A stretch of 50,824 bases of DNA from an uncultured Collinsella sp. (lineage in GTDB: Bacteria > Actinomycetota > Coriobacteriia > Coriobacteriales > Coriobacteriaceae), in contig UQIC01000013.1 of NCBI GenBank assembly GCA_900540985.1, positions 1-50,824 of the forward strand. Reading direction: 5' to 3'. The translations under genes and the position numbers were made by a program. Within the stretch, counting starts at the first letter, position 1, and each line of letters opens with the position of its first letter. This document shows positions 31,505 through 39,980 of the stretch, piece after piece. The notes under the pieces are model-generated. The model saw nothing but the letters and a program-made list of their open reading frames with translations. It did no database searches and was not told where the DNA came from.

Positions 31505-32443
31505 ATGCCGACGTCGTTGACCGAACTTTTTTCGCCCGCCTGCCATTTGTGTCCGCGCCGTTGCGGTGCGGCGCGCGATGAGGGCGCGCGCGGCGTATGC
31601 GGTGCCGACGACACGCTCAAGGTGGCCCGCGCGGCGCTTCATATGTGGGAGGAGCCGCCTATCTCGGGCGAGGCCGGTTCGGGCACGATCTTCTTTAGCG
31701 GCTGCTCGCTCAAATGCGTCTATTGCCAGAACCACGAGATCTCGACGGGAAATTTTGGGCTCGAGATTTCGCCCGAGCGCTTGGTCGAGATTATGTTGGA
31801 GCTGCAGGACCAGGGCGCCAACAACATCAACCTGGTGACGGCGACGCACTACGCGCACCTGCTGCCGGCAGCGATTGCCGCGGCACGGGCGCGCGGGCTG
31901 GTCATCCCAATCGTCTACAACACGAGCGGTTATGAGCGCGCGAGTGCCGTGGCGGCGCTCGGCGATCTAGTCGACGTGTGGCTTACCGACTTTAAATATG
32001 CCGATGCGGCGCTTGCGCAGTCTCTCTCGCATATAAAGGATTACCCGCGTGTGGCTGTGTCAGGCCTGGCGCAGATGGCGCGCGAGATCGAGCGCCGCGG
32101 GGGAGAGCTGGTGGACGAGGACGGGCTCATGAAGCGCGGCATGATTGTGCGCCATCTGGTACTGCCGGGACATGCAGACGATTCGTGTCGCGTGCTGGAC
32201 CTGGTGTGGCAGACGGTGGGCGATGTGCCGATCTCGGTCATGAACCAGTACACGCCCAATGCGCTCATGCGCGAGCAGGGCGGCGATCTGGCACGAGCCG
32301 TGGCGCGCGATGAGTACGAGCAGGTGCTCGACTATGCCGACGACCTGGGCTTTACGACGATGTTCTGGCAAGAGGGCGGCGCGGTAGACGAGAGCTTCAC
32401 CCCGGCGTTTGACACCACCGGCGTCCTCACCAGTGCAAAGTAG
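31505..32443 (+). CDS. Radical SAM protein, PflA/PflX-like (COG1313 type)
   Basis: A 312-residue Fe-S enzyme. The [4Fe-4S] cluster motif is GCSLKCVYCQNHE (Cx3Cx2C), about residues 74-86. The N-terminus has an extra Cys set (ACHLCPRRCG and RGVCG) typical of this uncharacterised branch of PFL-activase-like proteins. Later regions include NINLVTATHY, IPIVYNTSGYE and VMNQYTP. The target of the radical chemistry is unknown. The ATG at 31505 is preceded by TGGAG. It is a single gene bounded downstream by a family-B doublet. Confidence 0.88.
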   Translation: MPTSLTELFSPACHLCPRRCGAARDEGARGVCGADDTLKVARAALHMWEEPPISGEAGSGTIFFSGCSLKCVYCQNHEISTGNFGLEISPERLVEIMLELQDQGANNINLVTATHYAHLLPAAIAAARARGLVIPIVYNTSGYERASAVAALGDLVDVWLTDFKYADAALAQSLSHIKDYPRVAVSGLAQMAREIERRGGELVDEDGLMKRGMIVRHLVLPGHADDSCRVLDLVWQTVGDVPISVMNQYTPNALMREQGGDLARAVARDEYEQVLDYADDLGFTTMFWQEGGAVDESFTPAFDTTGVLTSAK

Positions 32444-32453
32444 CGCGTTCGCC

Positions 32454-32531
32454 GATGATTTTTCTGGGACGGGGATTAAAAAATCATTGTGTACCGAATG
32501 ATTTTTTAATCCCCGTCCCAGAAAAATCATC
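32454..32531. repeat. Family-B head-to-head hairpin doublet, 35-bp perfect arms
   Basis: The arms 32454-32488 and 32497-32531 are perfect inverted copies separated by 8 nt. Each holds GATGATTTTTCTGGGACGGG and ends in ATCATT. A further fragment with CCCCGTCCCA follows at about 32567. The doublet lies 11 nt after the radical SAM stop. Confidence 0.93.
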
Positions 32532-32637
32532 GAGAGGATTGCTTGCTCGAAAGGTAGCCAAAATATCCCCGTCCCAAAAAGACTGGGTATTGGGCGTTGA
32601 CAGTCGGCGAGCCGTAGGTAAAATATCGACTTGTCCT

Positions 32638-32710
32638 GGGGACGTAGCTCAGTTGGGAGAGCGCTGCCGTCGCATGGCAGAGGCCGAGGGTTCGACTCCC
32701 TTCGTCTCCA
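32638..32710 (+). tRNA. tRNA-Ala (anticodon CGC)
   Basis: A complete cloverleaf: acceptor GGGGACG/CGTCTCC, D-arm GCTC/GAGC, anticodon loop GTCGCAT between CTGCC and GGCAG (anticodon CGC), T-arm GAGGG-TTCGACT-CCCTT and discriminator A. CCA is not encoded. It lies 65 nt upstream of the coiled-coil protein gene. Confidence 0.95.
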
Positions 32711-32774
32711 CCCTTGGATTTGATAAGCCGTCGACATTGTGTCGGCGGCTTTTTTTGAAAGGAAGGGCTGAACT

Positions 32775-33233
32775 ATGGCCGAGCTTGAGTCCCAACCATT
32801 GTCCGACGAGGAGCGCGCCGAGTTGGAAGAGCTCCGCGCCGAGAAGGCCCGCCGCGAGGAGCAGGAAAAGGCCCGTCGCGAGCGTGAGGAGCTGGCTGCC
32901 CTGCGCGCCGAGCGCGCGAAGGCCGAGAAGGCCGCCGCGAACGCCGCATCCGAGCACAAGCCCGTGCCCACACCCAAGCCAGCCGCCGCGAAGCCTGCGC
33001 CTGCCGCACCCAAACCTCAGCCCAATAGAGCCGCTCGCCCCAAGCCCGTCGAGCCCAAACCGAGCCGTGACGAGATGACCTTTGCCCAGCGCATGGTCAC
33101 CTCCAAGGAGCCTGCGGGCGAGAATGAGATCCCCGGTATGGCCCCGGCTCAAAAGATCATCATCGTGCTCGCCCTCATCGCGTTTATCGTCTTTATGGTC
33201 TACACGATCACGGGCAGCATGGGCCTGCACTAA
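32775..33233 (+). CDS. Coiled-coil, C-terminally membrane-anchored protein
   Basis: A 152-residue protein of unknown function. Residues 8-60 are an uninterrupted Glu/Arg/Lys/Ala coiled coil, 61-103 are Pro/Ala/Lys-rich and flexible, and the C-terminal 25 residues form one membrane helix (KIIIVLALIAFIVFMVYTI) with a very short tail. This is the plan of a tail-anchored cytoplasmic scaffold. GAAAGGAAGGG precedes the ATG. It is followed 84 nt later by pncB. Confidence 0.75.
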   Translation: MAELESQPLSDEERAELEELRAEKARREEQEKARREREELAALRAERAKAEKAAANAASEHKPVPTPKPAAAKPAPAAPKPQPNRAARPKPVEPKPSRDEMTFAQRMVTSKEPAGENEIPGMAPAQKIIIVLALIAFIVFMVYTITGSMGLH

Positions 33234-33317
33234 TCTGTTCGCGCTGGGCGCCATGCCTGAACACTCTGTCCTTGTCCAACCCTCAACTTCTGCACAACGC
33301 ATCCGAAAGGTCGCCCC

Positions 33318-34823
33318 ATGGCTTTGACCGACATCTCGCATCCCACCGACATTGCAATGCTCACCGATCTGTACGAGCTCACTATGGCCCAGGGCCTGTG
33401 GGAGAGCGGCAAGGCCAATGAGCAGGGTTGTTTTACCGCGTTTTACCGCGACCATCCCTTTGGTAGCGCCTACGCCGTCATGTGCGGCACCGCCGAGCTG
33501 CCTGAGCTGGTCGAGAACCTGCGCTTTACGCCCGAGGACATCGACTACCTCGCCTCGCTCCAGGCCCCGGCCGGCGGCGCGATGTTCAAGCCTGGATTCC
33601 TCGACTACCTGCGCGATTTTCGTGCGCATGTGAACATCGACGCCGTCCCCGAGGGCGAGCTCGTCTTTCCGCGCGAGCCCATGGTGCGCGTCACCGGCCC
33701 CGCGCTGGAGTGCCAGCTGCTCGAGACGGCGCTGCTCAACATCGTCGGCTTCCAGACACTTGTCGCCACCAAGACGGCGCGCGTGGTGCTGGCGGCGGAC
33801 GGCCGTCCCGTTGCCGAGTTTGGCTTGCGCCGCGCCCAGGGCCCCGATGGCGGCCTGGCCGTCGCGCGCGCGAGCTGCGTTGCCGGCTGTTCCTCTACGT
33901 CCAATGTGCTCGCCGGTCGCCGCTACGGTATTCCCGTCTTTGGCACGCATGCGCACAGCTGGGTGATGAGCTTCGACTCCGAGCTCGAGGCCTTCCGTGC
34001 CTTTGCCAAGTCGAGCCCCAAGAACTGCACGTTGCTCATCGACACCTACGATGTGCGTGAGGGCTGCGAGCATGCCATTACGGTTGCCAAGGAGATGGAG
34101 GCGGCGGGCGAGCGCCTGTCGGCTATTCGCATTGACTCGGGCGACCTCGCCAAGCTCTCCAAGTATGTTCGCGGCCGTTTTGATGCCGAGGGCCTGCCCT
34201 ATGTGGGGATCTCGGTTTCTAACGATTTGGACGAGTACACGATTCAGTCGCTGCTCGACCAGGGTGCGCCCATCGATAGCTTTGGCGTGGGCACCAAGCT
34301 CGCGACCTGCTATGACCAGCCGGCGCTGGGTGGCGTGTACAAGCTTTCCGCCCGCCGTGCGAGCGAGACGGACCCGTGGACGCCGGTGGTCAAGCTCTCC
34401 GAGCAGCCCTACAAGCGCACGATCCCGGGCGTGCAGCGCGTGCGCCGCTATTACGACGGCTTTGGCGGCCCGATTTGCGACATGATCTATGACGAGGATC
34501 ATCTGGCGGGGGAGGGCACCGCGCGTGGCAATACCCTCGTGGCCGTGAACGATGCTGCCCTGGTGACCGACGTTTCCGAGCTTGAGTATCGCGAGCTGCT
34601 GGTGCCGATCGTGCGCGATGGCAGCGCTGTTGCCCCGCGCGAGAGCATTGAGGACGCACGCGAGCGTTGCACCTGGGCACTGGACCATCTTGATCCGGTC
34701 TACAAGCGCTTCCTGTACCCGCAGACCTATGTGGTGGGCATGGAGCAGGGCCTGGCACAGGTGCGCGACGAGCTCGTGCGCAAGAACATGGCCGCGGCTT
34801 CTGCCTTCCCCTGGGCTCACTAA
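33318..34823 (+). CDS. pncB: Nicotinate phosphoribosyltransferase
   Basis: A 501-residue cytoplasmic enzyme that joins nicotinate to PRPP with ATP to make NAMN for NAD salvage. Recognisable parts are LTDLYELTMAQGLWESG, FGLRRAQGPDGGLAVARAS, the catalytic-loop GTHAHSWVMSF, LIDTYDVREG, IRIDSGDLAKLSKYV and SFGVGTKLATCYD. It is the usual length of the Gram-positive type. The ATG at 33318 follows GAAAGG. Confidence 0.94.
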   Translation: MALTDISHPTDIAMLTDLYELTMAQGLWESGKANEQGCFTAFYRDHPFGSAYAVMCGTAELPELVENLRFTPEDIDYLASLQAPAGGAMFKPGFLDYLRDFRAHVNIDAVPEGELVFPREPMVRVTGPALECQLLETALLNIVGFQTLVATKTARVVLAADGRPVAEFGLRRAQGPDGGLAVARASCVAGCSSTSNVLAGRRYGIPVFGTHAHSWVMSFDSELEAFRAFAKSSPKNCTLLIDTYDVREGCEHAITVAKEMEAAGERLSAIRIDSGDLAKLSKYVRGRFDAEGLPYVGISVSNDLDEYTIQSLLDQGAPIDSFGVGTKLATCYDQPALGGVYKLSARRASETDPWTPVVKLSEQPYKRTIPGVQRVRRYYDGFGGPICDMIYDEDHLAGEGTARGNTLVAVNDAALVTDVSELEYRELLVPIVRDGSAVAPRESIEDARERCTWALDHLDPVYKRFLYPQTYVVGMEQGLAQVRDELVRKNMAAASAFPWAH

Positions 34824-34903
34824 TGAACTTGGGCGGTAGGGGCGAATTGCGTTCCCTCGGCCGCCAGCACGCCGGTTCGCTGAACAGTTGATTGGTCTGA
34901 CGT

Positions 34904-36031
34904 ATGACGACTTTTTATAAAACGATGGTGGTAAAGATCGGTTCGTCCACGGTGGTGGGCGCCGACGGCAAGGTCAACCGCGCCTTTATCGGCGGCCTTG
35001 CCGATCAGGCCGCAGCGCTGCGCAAACTCGGCTGCCGCCTGGTCGTGGTGAGCTCGGGCGCTATCGCCTGCGGCTATCCCGTGCTGGGCTTCGACCGCAA
35101 GCCGGTGGGTGACCTGCCGAGCCTGCAGGCCTGCGCCTCGGCCGGTCAGTGCATCATCTCGTCGGCCTACGACGAGGAGTTCCATGCGCGCGACCTGCTC
35201 ACCTCGCTCGTGCTGCTCACGCGCCACGATACGGCCCGCCGCACGTCCTACCTGCACGCGCGCGACGCCCTGCTGCGACTGGTGGAGCTTGGCGTGGTGC
35301 CGGTCGTCAACGAGAACGATACCGTTACCGTCGATGAGATTAAGTTTGGCGATAACGACACGCTGGCGGCGCTTGTGAGCTGCCTGGTTTCTGCCGATCT
35401 GTGCGTGACGCTCTCGGACATCGATGGGCTCTATACCGCCAATCCGCACGAGGACCCCACGGCCGAGTTCGTCCCGGTCGTGCATAAGATCGATGCCAAG
35501 ATTATCGCCTCGGCGGGCGATTCTTCCACATCGGTGGGTACGGGCGGCATGATTACCAAGATTCGCGCGAGCCGCATTCTGATGACGGCGGGTATTCGGA
35601 GCGTGATTTGCTCGGGCGAGGAGCCCGATGCGCTCGTGCGCCTCGCCCGCGGGGAGAGCGTGGGAACCCTGTTCGATCCGCCGGCGGAGCGCCTGGACAT
35701 CGCACCCCGCAAGTTGTGGATCGCGCTGGGCGACAAGGCCCACGGCTCGGTGACGGTTGATGACGGTGCCGCGAAGGCGCTGGTCAGCCGTGGCTCTTCC
35801 TTGCTTGCGGTAGGTATTCGCGAGGTCGATGGCGCTTTTGCCGAGGGCGATGTGCTCGACGTGTGCGATCCGAGCGGCATGGTCGTCGCCCGCGGTATCG
35901 CCGAGGCCGATTCGGACGTGCTGGAACTTGCGGCAGGACGCCGCCAGGACCAGATTGCCGGCAACCGTCTGCTGGCAGACCTGTCCGAGAAGCCTGCGAT
36001 TCATCGAGATAATTTAATCGTCTTCGCCTAA
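34904..36031 (+). CDS. proB: Glutamate 5-kinase
   Basis: A 375-residue enzyme that phosphorylates glutamate, the first step of proline synthesis. The kinase domain shows MVVKIGSSTVVG, VVVSSGAIACG, VVNENDTVTVDEIKFGDND, LSDIDGLYTANP and GTGGMITKIRA. The C-terminal 90 residues (KLWIALGDKAHGSVTVDDGA) are the PUA domain found in long ProB forms. It starts 80 nt after pncB with only a weak ribosome binding site. proA lies 1.9 kb further, split off by an oppositely oriented peptidase gene. A strong terminator follows. Confidence 0.94.
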   Translation: MTTFYKTMVVKIGSSTVVGADGKVNRAFIGGLADQAAALRKLGCRLVVVSSGAIACGYPVLGFDRKPVGDLPSLQACASAGQCIISSAYDEEFHARDLLTSLVLLTRHDTARRTSYLHARDALLRLVELGVVPVVNENDTVTVDEIKFGDNDTLAALVSCLVSADLCVTLSDIDGLYTANPHEDPTAEFVPVVHKIDAKIIASAGDSSTSVGTGGMITKIRASRILMTAGIRSVICSGEEPDALVRLARGESVGTLFDPPAERLDIAPRKLWIALGDKAHGSVTVDDGAAKALVSRGSSLLAVGIREVDGAFAEGDVLDVCDPSGMVVARGIAEADSDVLELAAGRRQDQIAGNRLLADLSEKPAIHRDNLIVFA

Positions 36032-36045
36032 CGGGTCGACGCTGC

Positions 36046-36145
36046 GCGCCGCCCAGAGCGACAATTTGTCATTCAAAAGGCGAGGCATGACCATCAGGTC
36101 TATGCCTCGCCTTTTTCATGCCAACTTGTTCGCTCTGGGCGGCGC
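36046..36145. repeat. Inverted repeat enclosing the proB terminator
   Basis: Arms GCGCCGCCCAGAGCG-CAA (from 36046) and TTG-CGCTCTGGGCGGCGC (to 36145) flank the terminator at 36075-36115, giving a nested two-level structure of 100 bp. Confidence 0.75.
36075..36115 (+). terminator. proB terminator
   Basis: A perfect 14-bp stem AAAAGGCGAGGCAT / ATGCCTCGCCTTTT is followed by further T residues, 44 nt past the proB stop. Confidence 0.92.
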
Positions 36146-36244
36146 TCGCTTCTTTTGTTCGACCTACGATTTAAAGCCACTCGCTTAGGGGCGTTTTCGC
36201 TTTCCGTCCTCTACCTGCGATGGCCGTAACGCCTGCATATCGTA

Positions 36245-36311
36245 AGTTGCGGTGAAATAGGGATGGTTTGGCGGCTTTAAAGCCTTTAACAGTCCCTATT
36301 TCACCGCAACT
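36245..36311. repeat. Family-C GGGAC hairpin, copy 2
   Basis: Arms 36245-36266 and 36290-36311 contain TTGCGGTGAAATAGGGA, the same unit as at 18361. The loop carries a different sequence (GGCTTTAAAGCC). A few mismatches near the loop distinguish it from copy 1. Confidence 0.88.
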
Positions 36312-36331
36312 CGTTGAGGCGGCGGGGTCCC

Positions 36332-36380
36332 ACTGCGGCACTTGGGGACGTTCCTTTTGTGTCGGCAGTTGGGGACACTG
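36332..36380. repeat. Family-D hairpin, copy 2
   Basis: ACTGCGGCAC / GTGTCGGCAGT arms flank TTGGGGACGTTCCTTTT, followed by TTGGGGACACTG. It matches the first part of the cluster at 23205 and lies just past the stop of the leftward peptidase gene. Confidence 0.8.
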
Positions 36381-36385
36381 CTTTG

Positions 36386-37804
36386 CTAGAAGATCTGGCG
36401 CAGGTCTCCGCGGTTGAGGGCTTCGTCGAAGAGGTGCTTGAACACCACGCTGCCGTGCAGGCCATCGTGCTCAAACTCGTTGGTCACCCAGGCATGCGAG
36501 TTGCCCACGCGGCTGAGCGTGTCGAGCTGCAGACCCGAATCCACGTACATGTCATCGAAGTACACGGCGGCCTGGAGCGGCACCTCGTTGCAGGCTAGAC
36601 GCTGCGGGTCGTAGATCTTGTCCCAGCTGGTGTCTTCCATCAGCAGATCCATGGCGGGCTTGAAGGGCTTGAGCTCGGGCATCTGCTCAAACATCCACGG
36701 GAACATGGCCTCGCCGGTAAACATGAGCGGGCGCGCGAGCGTGTCGAACTCGGCGCGGTGTGCCTTCTCTTCTGCCGCGGCCCAGCGAATGGGCATGGTG
36801 TCGCCGTCGGCGTAGATGAACTCCTGCAGCGTCCAGTACAGCGGGTTTGTACGCGTGTTGGTGCGCTCGAAGGCGCGCATCAAAAAGCTGTCTGATACCG
36901 AGGAACCGCAGCTCAGCGTGCCGTCGCCATCAACAAACGCATGGTCGATGATCCAGTGCATGCGCTCAAAGCTCGGCTTCATGCCAAAATCGCTGCCCAT
37001 GAGCTGTAGGCGCTCGACCGTCATCGGCGAGCCGTCGGGCAGCACGGGCTTCTGAGCCTCGAGCGTATCGGCCAGGGCTGCCACGCGCTCGACGTCAGCG
37101 GGATAGCGGTCATAATACTGCTGCGTCTTGGCGGCCATGCGCGGGAAGGTGTGCTCGTAGACCTCGCTGGCGCTCGCCGGCACGTGGGGGATGCCGCCGC
37201 AGGTAAAGCTTGCCGCCACGCCCTCGGGGAAGAGCGACAGATAACTCAACGTCAAAAAGCCGCCGTAGCTCTGCCCGAGTGTGACCCAGGGCTTGCCGCC
37301 AAAGCCCACCAGGCGCAGGTACTCAAAATCGCGCACGATGGAGCTGGCGAGGTGGCGCTTGAGGAAGTCAGCCTGCGAGCGTGCGGCATCGGAGCCGGCC
37401 GCCGTCGCGCGCTCGCCCAGTGCGGCAATCGTGCGCCCGTCTACACAGCTGCTGCGCCCGGTGCCGCGCTGGTCGGGAAGGACCACGCGGAAGTGCTTGA
37501 CGGCCTCCTCGATCCAGCCGTCGCTTGTGGGCGACAGCGGACGCGGGCTCTCGCCGCCGGGGCCGCCCTGCAAAAACAGGAGCAGTGGCAGATCGTCGTT
37601 GATGCGGTCGGGCGCGCAAACCACGCGGTAGAAGAGCTTGATGCTCTCGGGCGCGCCGGCGATGGGTGCCGGCATAGCGCCGCGGCGCATGGTGCTGCCG
37701 ACGGCCAGGAGCATCGGCTCCAGGCCGCGCCAGTCAAGGGGGACGTCGATGCTGTGGTCCTCGACATAAAGGCCGGGGACGTGGTACGAAGTGATGAGGG
37801 CCAT
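36386..37804 (-). CDS. S33-family alpha/beta hydrolase, proline iminopeptidase-like
   Basis: A 472-residue hydrolase. Marks are the oxyanion region LLLFLQGGPGGES, PDQRGTGRSS, the nucleophile elbow TLGQSYGGFLTLSYL and a late His in NEFEHDGLHG. The length and cap domain fit the large prolyl-aminopeptidase type (about 430-480 residues), which removes N-terminal proline from peptides. It sits between proB and proA on the opposite strand, so this locus gathers proline-making and proline-releasing functions. The ATG at 37804 follows GGAAG. Confidence 0.87.
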   Translation of the reverse strand: MALITSYHVPGLYVEDHSIDVPLDWRGLEPMLLAVGSTMRRGAMPAPIAGAPESIKLFYRVVCAPDRINDDLPLLLFLQGGPGGESPRPLSPTSDGWIEEAVKHFRVVLPDQRGTGRSSCVDGRTIAALGERATAAGSDAARSQADFLKRHLASSIVRDFEYLRLVGFGGKPWVTLGQSYGGFLTLSYLSLFPEGVAASFTCGGIPHVPASASEVYEHTFPRMAAKTQQYYDRYPADVERVAALADTLEAQKPVLPDGSPMTVERLQLMGSDFGMKPSFERMHWIIDHAFVDGDGTLSCGSSVSDSFLMRAFERTNTRTNPLYWTLQEFIYADGDTMPIRWAAAEEKAHRAEFDTLARPLMFTGEAMFPWMFEQMPELKPFKPAMDLLMEDTSWDKIYDPQRLACNEVPLQAAVYFDDMYVDSGLQLDTLSRVGNSHAWVTNEFEHDGLHGSVVFKHLFDEALNRGDLRQIF

Positions 37805-37916
37805 GTGAGTCTTCCGTTCGTTGCGGTGTTTCGGGTTGACCAATTCTACCGCCGTGGGCGAGGCCATGCGCAAATCGGCTACCATGGTTGCAAACTTCTA
37901 GGAGAAAGGGCCGCCC

Positions 37917-39203
37917 ATGTCGGTCGATATAGCCACGTATGTCCACGATCTTGCCGTTGCCGCCAAGGCAGCGTCGGCCTCGCTTGCCACGGCGAGCGAT
38001 GAGCAGCGTCAGGAGGCCGTGCGCGCCATGGCCGCAGCACTGCGCAACGGTGTCGACTCCATCGTCGCCGCTAACGAGCTCGATATGTCCGCCGCGCGCG
38101 ATGCGGGTACCTCGGCCGGACTGCTCGATCGCCTGCTGCTGACGCCCGAGCGCGTCGAGGGCATGGCCGCCGGCCTGGAAAAGCTCGCCGAGCTGCCCGA
38201 TCCCGTGGGCCGCGTGCTCGACCACCGCGTGCTTGCAAGCGGCGTGGACCTGACCCGTGTGAGTGTGCCGCTGGGCCTGGTCGCTATGGTCTACGAGGCG
38301 CGCCCCAACGTGACGGCCGACGCTGCAGGCATCTGCATCCGTACCGGCAACGCCTGCATTCTGCGCGGCGGCTCGCTGGCCTATCACTCGTGTGCCATGA
38401 TCGCCGAGCTGCTGGCCGATGCGCTCGAGGCCAAGGGCTTCCCGCGCGAGGCCGTCTCGATGATTGAGTCCACCGATCGCGAAGCCACCGGCGAGCTCAT
38501 GAAGCTCCGCGGTATCGTCGACGTGCTCATTCCGCGCGGTGGTGCGGGCCTGATTCAGCGCTGCGTGCGCGAGTCGCTTGTGCCGGTGATCGAGACGGGC
38601 ACGGGCAACTGCCACATCTACGTGCATGAATCCGCCGACTTTGATAAGGCGCTCAACATTATCGTCAATGCCAAGACCCAGCGCGTGGGCGTGTGCAATG
38701 CCGCCGAGTCGCTGCTGGTCGACCGTGCTGTTGCTGATCGCTTCCTGCCCGCAGTCGTTGCCGTGCTGCACGACCACGGCGTACTGATTCACGGCGACGA
38801 GGCCACGTGCGCCGCATGCGCCGACGCTGGGCTTGCCGAGGGCGACAACTACGTCGCCGCGACTGAGGAGGACTGGGGTCGCGAGTACCTGGCTCTCGAG
38901 ATGAGCGTGAAGGTCGTGGCAAACGAGGACGAGGCCATCGCACACATCAATCGCTACGGCACGATGCACTCCGAGGCCATCGTTGCCGAGGACACGGATG
39001 CTTGCGAGTGCTTCCTCGATGCGGTCGATGCCTCGGCCGTGTACGCCAACGCCAGCACTCGCTTCACTGACGGCGGCGAGTTTGGCCTGGGCGCCGAGAT
39101 CGGCATCTCGACCCAAAAACTCCACGCCCGTGGCCCCTTTGCCGCCGAGGCCCTCACCACCTACAAATACAAGCTCCGCGGCACCGGCCAGGTCCGTCCC
39201 TAA
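37917..39203 (+). CDS. proA: Gamma-glutamyl phosphate reductase
   Basis: A 428-residue NADPH-dependent enzyme of the aldehyde dehydrogenase superfamily that makes glutamate semialdehyde for proline. Clear regions are VPLGLVAMVYEARPNVTADA, CIRTGNACILRGGSLA, DVLIPRGGAGLI, VIETGTGNCHIYVHE, catalytic Cys in QRVGVCNAAESLL, and ASTRFTDGGEFGLGAEIGIS. The ATG at 37917 follows AGGAGAAAGG. It is transcribed divergently from the peptidase (112-nt gap) and ended by a family-A hairpin 14 nt after the stop. Confidence 0.95.
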   Translation: MSVDIATYVHDLAVAAKAASASLATASDEQRQEAVRAMAAALRNGVDSIVAANELDMSAARDAGTSAGLLDRLLLTPERVEGMAAGLEKLAELPDPVGRVLDHRVLASGVDLTRVSVPLGLVAMVYEARPNVTADAAGICIRTGNACILRGGSLAYHSCAMIAELLADALEAKGFPREAVSMIESTDREATGELMKLRGIVDVLIPRGGAGLIQRCVRESLVPVIETGTGNCHIYVHESADFDKALNIIVNAKTQRVGVCNAAESLLVDRAVADRFLPAVVAVLHDHGVLIHGDEATCAACADAGLAEGDNYVAATEEDWGREYLALEMSVKVVANEDEAIAHINRYGTMHSEAIVAEDTDACECFLDAVDASAVYANASTRFTDGGEFGLGAEIGISTQKLHARGPFAAEALTTYKYKLRGTGQVRP

Positions 39204-39216
39204 CGCCCGCGCAAGA

Positions 39217-39257
39217 AAAACCACCACAAAGGTGCCTGTCCCCTTTGTGGCGGTTTT
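39217..39257. repeat. Family-A hairpin, copy 5
   Basis: Standard arms and core GGTGCCTGTCCCC, with one change (GTGGCGG) in the right arm, ending in TTTT. It starts 14 nt after the proA stop and lies 16 nt before the stop of the convergent HD gene. Confidence 0.9.
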
Positions 39258-39272
39258 AGGTGGCGTGGGCGG

Positions 39273-39872
39273 TTAGGCCTGGAAGGTATCGCGGTCGGGG
39301 GCGAAGGACTGCATGGCCGCGATGGTGCGGTCAAAGAGCTCGGGGAGCTCCCAGCCCAACATCTCGGCGCCCTGCGAAATCACGTCGCGCGAGCAGCCGG
39401 CGGCAAAGCGTTTGTTCTTGAACTTCTTCTTGAGCGACTTGGTCGTAAAGTCCATAACGCTCTTGCTCGGGCGCATGATGACTGCAGCGCCGATCAGGCC
39501 GGTGAGCTCATCGCAGGCAAACAAGATCTTTTCCATCTGCAGCTCGGGCTTGGGCAGCGAGGTGTTGAAGTCGGACGTGTGCGTCTGGATGGCGCGAATG
39601 AGCTCGGGAGACGCACCTTCGCCCTCAAGAATCTCGGCAGCATAGATGGTGTGGTTCACGGGATCGTCCTCATGCTCCTCCCAATCCAGGTCGTGCAGCA
39701 GACCGACGATGCCCCAAAACTCCTCGTTCTCGGGGTCGAACTCGCGCGCAAAGTAGCGCATAGTGCCCTCGACCGTCTCGCCATGGGTGATGTGGAACGG
39801 GTCCTTGTTGTGCTCGTTGAGCAGTTCGAACGCGCGGTCGCGGGTGATTCCGGCGGTAAGCGGCTCTGCCAT
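39273..39872 (-). CDS. HD-domain phosphohydrolase-like protein
   Basis: A 199-residue protein with an HDIG/HD-type metal-binding core: HITHG near residue 28, LLHDLDWEEHEDD (the HD pair, about 59-71), NHTIYAAEIL and IQTHTSD. Relatives hydrolyse nucleotides or other phosphoesters; the substrate is unknown. It is followed by family-A hairpin copy 5. Upstream on the same strand is the CarD-like gene, separated by 108 nt containing copy 6. Confidence 0.83.
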   Translation of the reverse strand: MAEPLTAGITRDRAFELLNEHNKDPFHITHGETVEGTMRYFAREFDPENEEFWGIVGLLHDLDWEEHEDDPVNHTIYAAEILEGEGASPELIRAIQTHTSDFNTSLPKPELQMEKILFACDELTGLIGAAVIMRPSKSVMDFTTKSLKKKFKNKRFAAGCSRDVISQGAEMLGWELPELFDRTIAAMQSFAPDRDTFQA

Positions 39873-39926
39873 AAGAGACTCCTTGTGCTCGTGGGTATCG
39901 ATAAGAATGAATACTACTAGAACAAG

Positions 39927-39968
39927 AAAACCACCACAAAGGTGCCTGTCCCCTTTGTGGTGGTTTTT
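39927..39968. repeat. Family-A hairpin, copy 6
   Basis: Standard arms and core GGTGCCTGTCCCC with AAAA/TTTTT ends. It begins 13 nt past the stop of the leftward CarD-like gene, consistent with termination of that gene. Confidence 0.9.
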
Positions 39969-39980
39969 GGCGCGGATGGG

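Noticed and set aside
32060..33013. Long minus-strand open frame containing WRRRESNPRPLPCDG
   Set aside because: This stretch is the antisense translation of tRNA-Ala at 32638-32710, a well-known source of false proteins; the rest is antisense to the radical SAM and coiled-coil genes.
32649..34820. 723-codon minus-strand frame opposite pncB
   Set aside because: Shadow of nicotinate phosphoribosyltransferase; His/Ala/Gly-rich composition and no motif.
37734..39227. 497-codon minus-strand frame opposite proA
   Set aside because: Shadow frame; proA on the plus strand has all family motifs.
9278..39968. CRISPR array made of the recurring A-type repeats
   Set aside because: The copies are scattered over 30 kb at gene ends, not regularly spaced; no cas gene is present.
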